Shown here: one piece after another, positions 60,832 to 64,000 of the stretch
How positions within the stretch are numbered: position 1 is the stretch's first letter
Layout of the letters: every line of letters starts with the position of its first letter
NCBI GenBank assembly: GCA_964369385.1
Contig: CAYJEY010000007.1
Location: forward strand, 21,937 to 85,936
Direction: 5' to 3'
From: CALVGQ01 sp964369385
GTDB taxonomy: Bacteria; Bacillota_I; Bacilli_A; Erysipelotrichales; Erysipelotrichaceae
Length of the DNA stretch: 64,000 nucleotides
Notes under the pieces: generated by a model
Database searches by the model: none
Seen by the model: the letters and a program-made list of their open reading frames with translations, nothing else
Told to the model about the DNA's origin: nothing
Position numbers and translations under genes: made by a program

Positions 60832-60875
60832 TTGAGATTTTTTGATGTGTATGTTAAAGTGGACATATCAAAAAA
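60832..60875 (+). promoter_or_regulatory. ArsR-controlled promoter and operator
   Basis: TTGAGA (60832-60837) and TAAAGT (60855-60860) have a 17-base spacer. Flanking the -10 box is an inverted repeat, TTTTTTGATGTGT (60838-60850) and ACATATCAAAAAA (60863-60875), matching at 12 of 13 positions. The half-site is of the ATATCAA type seen for ArsR/SmtB repressors. Confidence 0.75.
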
Positions 60876-60895
60876 AGTTGAAATGAGGTGTAATG

Positions 60896-61219
60896 ATGAA
60901 TCATCAACGAAATGCAGAAATATTTAAAGCTTTGTGCGATGAAAATCGATTGGAAATTCTTGAGTTACTTCAAAGTGGTCGACGTTGTGCATGTGATTTA
61001 GCTGAGTTAGCAAATTTAAAACAATCTGCATTGTCATATCACATGAAAGTGCTTTGTGAGTCAGGAATTGTAAAAGGGATAAAAAATGGAAAGTGGATTC
61101 ACTATTACATTTGTCCAGAAGGAAGTGCTTATGCTATGTCTATCTTAAGGCAAATTACAACTCTCAGTGCTCAAAGTAATGTAGAAGAACAAACTTGTTG
61201 CCAAAGTCCATCAGTATGA
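60896..61219 (+). CDS. ArsR-family metalloregulator (arsenic-type sensor)
   Basis: 107 residues. A winged helix (IFKALCDENRLEILELLQSGRRCACDLAELANLKQSALSYHMKVLCESGIVKGIKNGKWIHYYI) is followed by a C-terminal tail ending in a CC pair. The sensor motif C31-x-C33 in the recognition-side helix is of the As(III)/Sb(III) ArsR type, with Cys 14 as a third possible ligand. It precedes an ArsP-like permease and probably represses the operon until metalloid binds. ATG 60896 was chosen because GAGGTG sits 5 bases upstream; ATG 60893 is only 2 bases from it. Confidence 0.9.
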   Translation: MNHQRNAEIFKALCDENRLEILELLQSGRRCACDLAELANLKQSALSYHMKVLCESGIVKGIKNGKWIHYYICPEGSAYAMSILRQITTLSAQSNVEEQTCCQSPSV

Positions 61220-61280
61220 TGGATTTAATTTGGAACATCATATCAAAAAATATCAATATATAGTTAAAGGAGATAAAAAT

Positions 61281-62294
61281 ATGGAAATTTTATCAAATAT
61301 GTGGAATTTCATTCAGTCACAAGTTTTAGGAATGAAATGGTTAAATGATTTAGTTGGGAACTTACTTACAAGTGCAGGAGTAGACGTTACTTCACAATGG
61401 GGAGGTAGTATTCATTTCTTCATTTACGATATAATAAAGATAACGGTGCTATTATGTACATTAATATTCATCATTTCTTATATTCAAAGTTACTTCCCGC
61501 CAGAACGCAGTAAAAAGATATTAGGAAACTTCAAAGGAATAGGGGCAAATCTTGTAGGAGCACTACTTGGAACGGTAACTCCATTTTGTTCATGTTCTTC
61601 GATTCCTTTATTTATCGGATTTACAAGTGCAAAACTACCAATAGGTGTAACTTTCTCATTCTTGATTTCTTCGCCGATGGTAGATTTAGGAAGCTTAGTA
61701 TTGTTGATGAGTATCTTTGGTGCAAGAGTTGCAGTTGTTTACGTGTTATTTGGATTATTAGTTGCAGTTATTGGTGGAGCAATTATTGAAAAACTAAAAA
61801 TGGAAAAACATGTAGAAGAATTTATTTTATCAGCAGCAAGTGTAGATATTGAATCAGAAGAGCTTACTCGTGCTGACCGTATTAAATTTGCTGTTGAGCA
61901 GGTTCAAGAAACATTTAAAAAAGTGTTTCCATACATTTTGATTGGTGTTGGAATTGGTGCAGCTATTCATAACTGGATTCCAGAAGAGTGGATTCAAGCT
62001 GTGCTAGGTGGAGATAATCCATTTGGTGTTATCTTAGCAACGATTGTAGGTATTCCTGTTTATGCTGATATCTTTGGTACCATTCCCATTGCAGAGTCAT
62101 TACTTGCAAAAGGTGCTCAACTTGGGACAGTACTAGCATTTATGATGGCTGTAACGACATTGTCTTTACCATCACTCATTATGCTAAGAAAAGCAGTAAA
62201 ACCAAAATTATTAGGTGTGTTTATTGCGATTTGTGCAATTGGGATTGTGTTTGTGGGTTATATCTTTAATTTCTTACAACCGTTTCTTGTATAG
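61281..62294 (+). CDS. ArsP/DUF318-like permease (probable metalloid efflux)
   Basis: 337-residue integral membrane protein with about eight helices. The conserved TPFCSCSSIPLFIGF motif and the partner segment TFSFLISSPMVDLGSLVLLMS are characteristic of the ArsP/UPF0718 (YraQ) family, whose arsenic members export trivalent organoarsenicals through the Cys pair. A cytosolic loop (about 175-215) separates two halves. ATG 61281 has GGAGATAA upstream; the in-frame ATG at 61230 lacks a site. It lies between arsR and a CoA-disulfide reductase. Organic or inorganic arsenic cannot be distinguished. Confidence 0.85.
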   Translation: MEILSNMWNFIQSQVLGMKWLNDLVGNLLTSAGVDVTSQWGGSIHFFIYDIIKITVLLCTLIFIISYIQSYFPPERSKKILGNFKGIGANLVGALLGTVTPFCSCSSIPLFIGFTSAKLPIGVTFSFLISSPMVDLGSLVLLMSIFGARVAVVYVLFGLLVAVIGGAIIEKLKMEKHVEEFILSAASVDIESEELTRADRIKFAVEQVQETFKKVFPYILIGVGIGAAIHNWIPEEWIQAVLGGDNPFGVILATIVGIPVYADIFGTIPIAESLLAKGAQLGTVLAFMMAVTTLSLPSLIMLRKAVKPKLLGVFIAICAIGIVFVGYIFNFLQPFLV

Positions 62295-62316
62295 TTAAAA
62301 AATTTAGGAGAGAATT

Positions 62317-63948
62317 ATGAAAATTGTAGTTATAGGAGCAGTAGCAGCTGGTACATCAGCAGCAGCAAAAGCGCGCAGGAATGATGATCATGCGCAAATT
62401 ACTATTTATGAGAAAGACATATTTATTTCTTACTCAGGATGTGGAATGCCTTACTTTATTGGAAGTGAGATTGAAGCAGTGGATTCACTTGTACCAAGAG
62501 ATCCTGCTTTCTTTAAAAAGAAATATAATATTGATGTGCACATTGGTCATGAGGTAATGCATATTGATGTAGAGAAAAAACAACTCACTGTTAAAAACTT
62601 ACAGACAAATGAAGTGTTTGAAGACAGTTATGACAAACTAGTGATTGCTACAGGGGCAACACCATTTAAACCTAACATTGAAGGTTCAAATCAGTCGCAT
62701 GTGTTCTATTTAAGAAATATTCGTGATGCAATTGCAATTAAGGAGTTTATTGAAGAAAACAAACCAAGCTCAGCTGTCATTGCAGGAACAGGGTTTATTG
62801 GATTTGAGATATTAGAAAATTTAGTTCATTCTCAAATTCAAGTTGAAGTTGTTGAAGTAGCAAATAAAATTACACCAACATTAGATGGGGATATGGCTCA
62901 ATTACTACAAAATAAATTAGAGAAAAAAGGATTTGTGATTCATACATCGACATCAATTAGTAAAATCAATAAAAATACAGTTGAGTTATCAAGTGGAAAT
63001 GAATGTGCAGCTGATTTAGTAATTTTATCGACAGGTGTTCGTCCGCAAGTATCTTTGGCAAAAGAAGCTGGAGTTGAACTTGGAGTGACAGGAGCAATTA
63101 AAGTTTCGAAGCAAATGCAAACGAATATAGCTGATGTTTATGCATGTGGAGACTGCATTGAAACATATAGTGCGATCACAGGAAAACCAGTGTATCGTCC
63201 AATGGGAAGTACTGCAAACAAAACTGGGCGTATTGCAGGTGATGTGTTGACAGGAGGTACTCTTGAATATAAAGGGAACTTAGGAACGGGAATATTTAAA
63301 TTGTTTGATCTTGTAGTAGGAACTACAGGGCTAAATGAAGTTCAGGCAATTCAAGAAGGTTATGAAATTGTCGTGTGTCATAATATCAAGCCAGATAAGC
63401 CACTTTACATGAATGGAAAAGAAATGGTAATCAAAGCAGTTGCTGATAAAAAAACTCAACAATTGCTTGGTGTACAAATCATTGGTAATGAAGGTGTAGA
63501 TAAACGTTTGGATGTTTTTGCAACTTTGATTTCATACAAAGCGAAAGTAGATGAATTGTTTCATTTAGATTTAGCGTATGCTCCACCATTCTCAACAACG
63601 AAAGATCCAGTACATTACACAGGGATGATTTTAGATAATGTCTTGAATCAGGGAAGAGAAATTATCACATCTCAAGAGCTAGTTAATTATGAAGGAGATA
63701 TTCAAATTATCGATGCAAGAAGTGCAAGTGATTTTGAGAAAAAAGGGACAGTGGATGGAGCAATCAACATTCCACAAGCGAAACTTCGTGTAGGATTAGA
63801 ACAGTTAGATAAGGATACACCTGTTGTAACATTCTGTAACAAAGGTGTTACGGGAAATGCTGCACAAAATATATTGATAAACCATGGATTCAAAAAAGTA
63901 ATGAATCTATCTGGTGGTCATAAATTTAATAAAGAAAGTAAAAAATAA
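62317..63948 (+). CDS. CoA-disulfide reductase-like flavoprotein with C-terminal rhodanese domain
   Basis: 543 residues. FAD domain with IVVIGAVAAGTSAAAKARR and the single redox Cys 42 in YSGCGMPY; NAD domain with AVIAGTGFIGFEILENL; dimerisation domain with VYACGDCIE and DLAYAPPFSTTKDPVH. A rhodanese domain (about 450-543) carries the sulfur-transfer Cys in VVTFCNKGV. The fusion is known as CoADR-RHD and reduces CoA-disulfides, persulfides or polysulfides. Its place behind an ArsR-type regulator and ArsP-like permease suggests a thiol-recycling role in metalloid stress. AGGAGAG precedes the ATG. Confidence 0.92.
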   Translation: MKIVVIGAVAAGTSAAAKARRNDDHAQITIYEKDIFISYSGCGMPYFIGSEIEAVDSLVPRDPAFFKKKYNIDVHIGHEVMHIDVEKKQLTVKNLQTNEVFEDSYDKLVIATGATPFKPNIEGSNQSHVFYLRNIRDAIAIKEFIEENKPSSAVIAGTGFIGFEILENLVHSQIQVEVVEVANKITPTLDGDMAQLLQNKLEKKGFVIHTSTSISKINKNTVELSSGNECAADLVILSTGVRPQVSLAKEAGVELGVTGAIKVSKQMQTNIADVYACGDCIETYSAITGKPVYRPMGSTANKTGRIAGDVLTGGTLEYKGNLGTGIFKLFDLVVGTTGLNEVQAIQEGYEIVVCHNIKPDKPLYMNGKEMVIKAVADKKTQQLLGVQIIGNEGVDKRLDVFATLISYKAKVDELFHLDLAYAPPFSTTKDPVHYTGMILDNVLNQGREIITSQELVNYEGDIQIIDARSASDFEKKGTVDGAINIPQAKLRVGLEQLDKDTPVVTFCNKGVTGNAAQNILINHGFKKVMNLSGGHKFNKESKK

Positions 63949-63959
63949 GGAGACCAACT

Positions 63960-63992
63960 ATGATAAGTCAAGCGAAAAATAAAAATAAATAA
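63960..63992 (+). CDS. possible 10-residue open reading frame at window edge
   Basis: ATG 63960 has a good AAGGAGACC 4 bases upstream and encodes MISQAKNKNK before TAA. It may be a leader peptide, a degraded start of the next gene or chance. Only 8 more bases of window follow, so nothing further can be said. Confidence 0.2.
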   Translation: MISQAKNKNK

Positions 63993-64000
63993 AGGCATAG

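Noticed and set aside
1..64000. CRISPR arrays, tRNA or rRNA genes, insertion sequences, prophage
   Set aside because: No regularly spaced repeats, no tRNA-like cloverleaf in the short intergenic regions, no transposase or phage proteins were found by reading.

Overview
The window is a continuous, gene-dense stretch of a low-GC Gram-positive (Bacillota) chromosome. Support for this comes from strong GGAGG-type ribosome binding sites, lipoprotein signal peptides, a tandem CIRCE element at htpG, a yybP-ykoY manganese riboswitch, anaerobic ribonucleotide reductase (nrdDG) and huge Thr/Ser-rich surface proteins. UGA reads as stop throughout. The overall style (anaerobe, BspA-type leucine-rich repeats, InlB-like repeats, non-LPXTG multi-helix anchors) resembles gut Erysipelotrichia or related Bacillota; that placement is inference. 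I see no rRNA, tRNA, CRISPR array, insertion sequence or prophage. No gene-free stretch exceeds about 230 bases.

Layout. 1-1740: a zinc-ribbon/leucine-rich-repeat membrane protein and an aldo-keto reductase. 1812-11237: one long apparent operon behind a promoter with a cre-like operator: glycerophosphodiesterase, AfuABC/FbpABC-type ABC importer (binding lipoprotein, ATPase, fused double permease), a large cytosolic protein ending in a phosphodiester-glycosidase (NAGPA-like) domain, a phosphohexomutase and a PP2C-like phosphatase. This is the best candidate for an undescribed pathway: uptake and dismantling of phosphodiester-linked or phosphorylated sugars. 11441-20692: a 3083-residue surface protein. 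20759-23743: a DM13 lipoprotein and an amino-acid-type ABC importer. 23755-26479: pyrG behind a leader-peptide/terminator arrangement, then a Gfo/Idh/MocA oxidoreductase. 26673-30153: a GGDEF-EAL-PAS membrane protein and a cyclophilin lipoprotein.

30356-34428: an envelope-stress-like cluster related to Bacillus ydjI/ydjG/ydjH (SPFH, zinc-ribbon, TPM). 34519-37087: polysaccharide deacetylase, mutY, DUF1294. 37101-41065: acetyltransferase and a cysteine-free Crp/Fnr-type regulator, divergent from nrdDG. 41191-43689: FIST-EAL signalling protein. 43702-49650: metal region, with a Mn riboswitch controlling a P-type ATPase, a WYL regulator and a CDF exporter carrying a Mn-type motif. 49695-51582: GntR-YtrA-type ABC operon with a perfect 33-nt operator. 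51693-54881: a second Thr-rich surface protein sharing the three-helix C-terminal anchor of the giant one.

54918-56901: htpG with two CIRCE sites overlaying its promoter. 56957-60098: a secreted, flavinylated FMN/FAD reductase lipoprotein with a MerR-type 19-bp-spacer promoter, next to its probable MerR regulator. 60215-60781: an orphan type IV pilin-like protein. 60832-63948: an ArsR-ArsP-like permease-CoA-disulfide reductase/rhodanese operon. Regulatory calls are pattern readings from the sequence; functions are from motif recognition without database searches.
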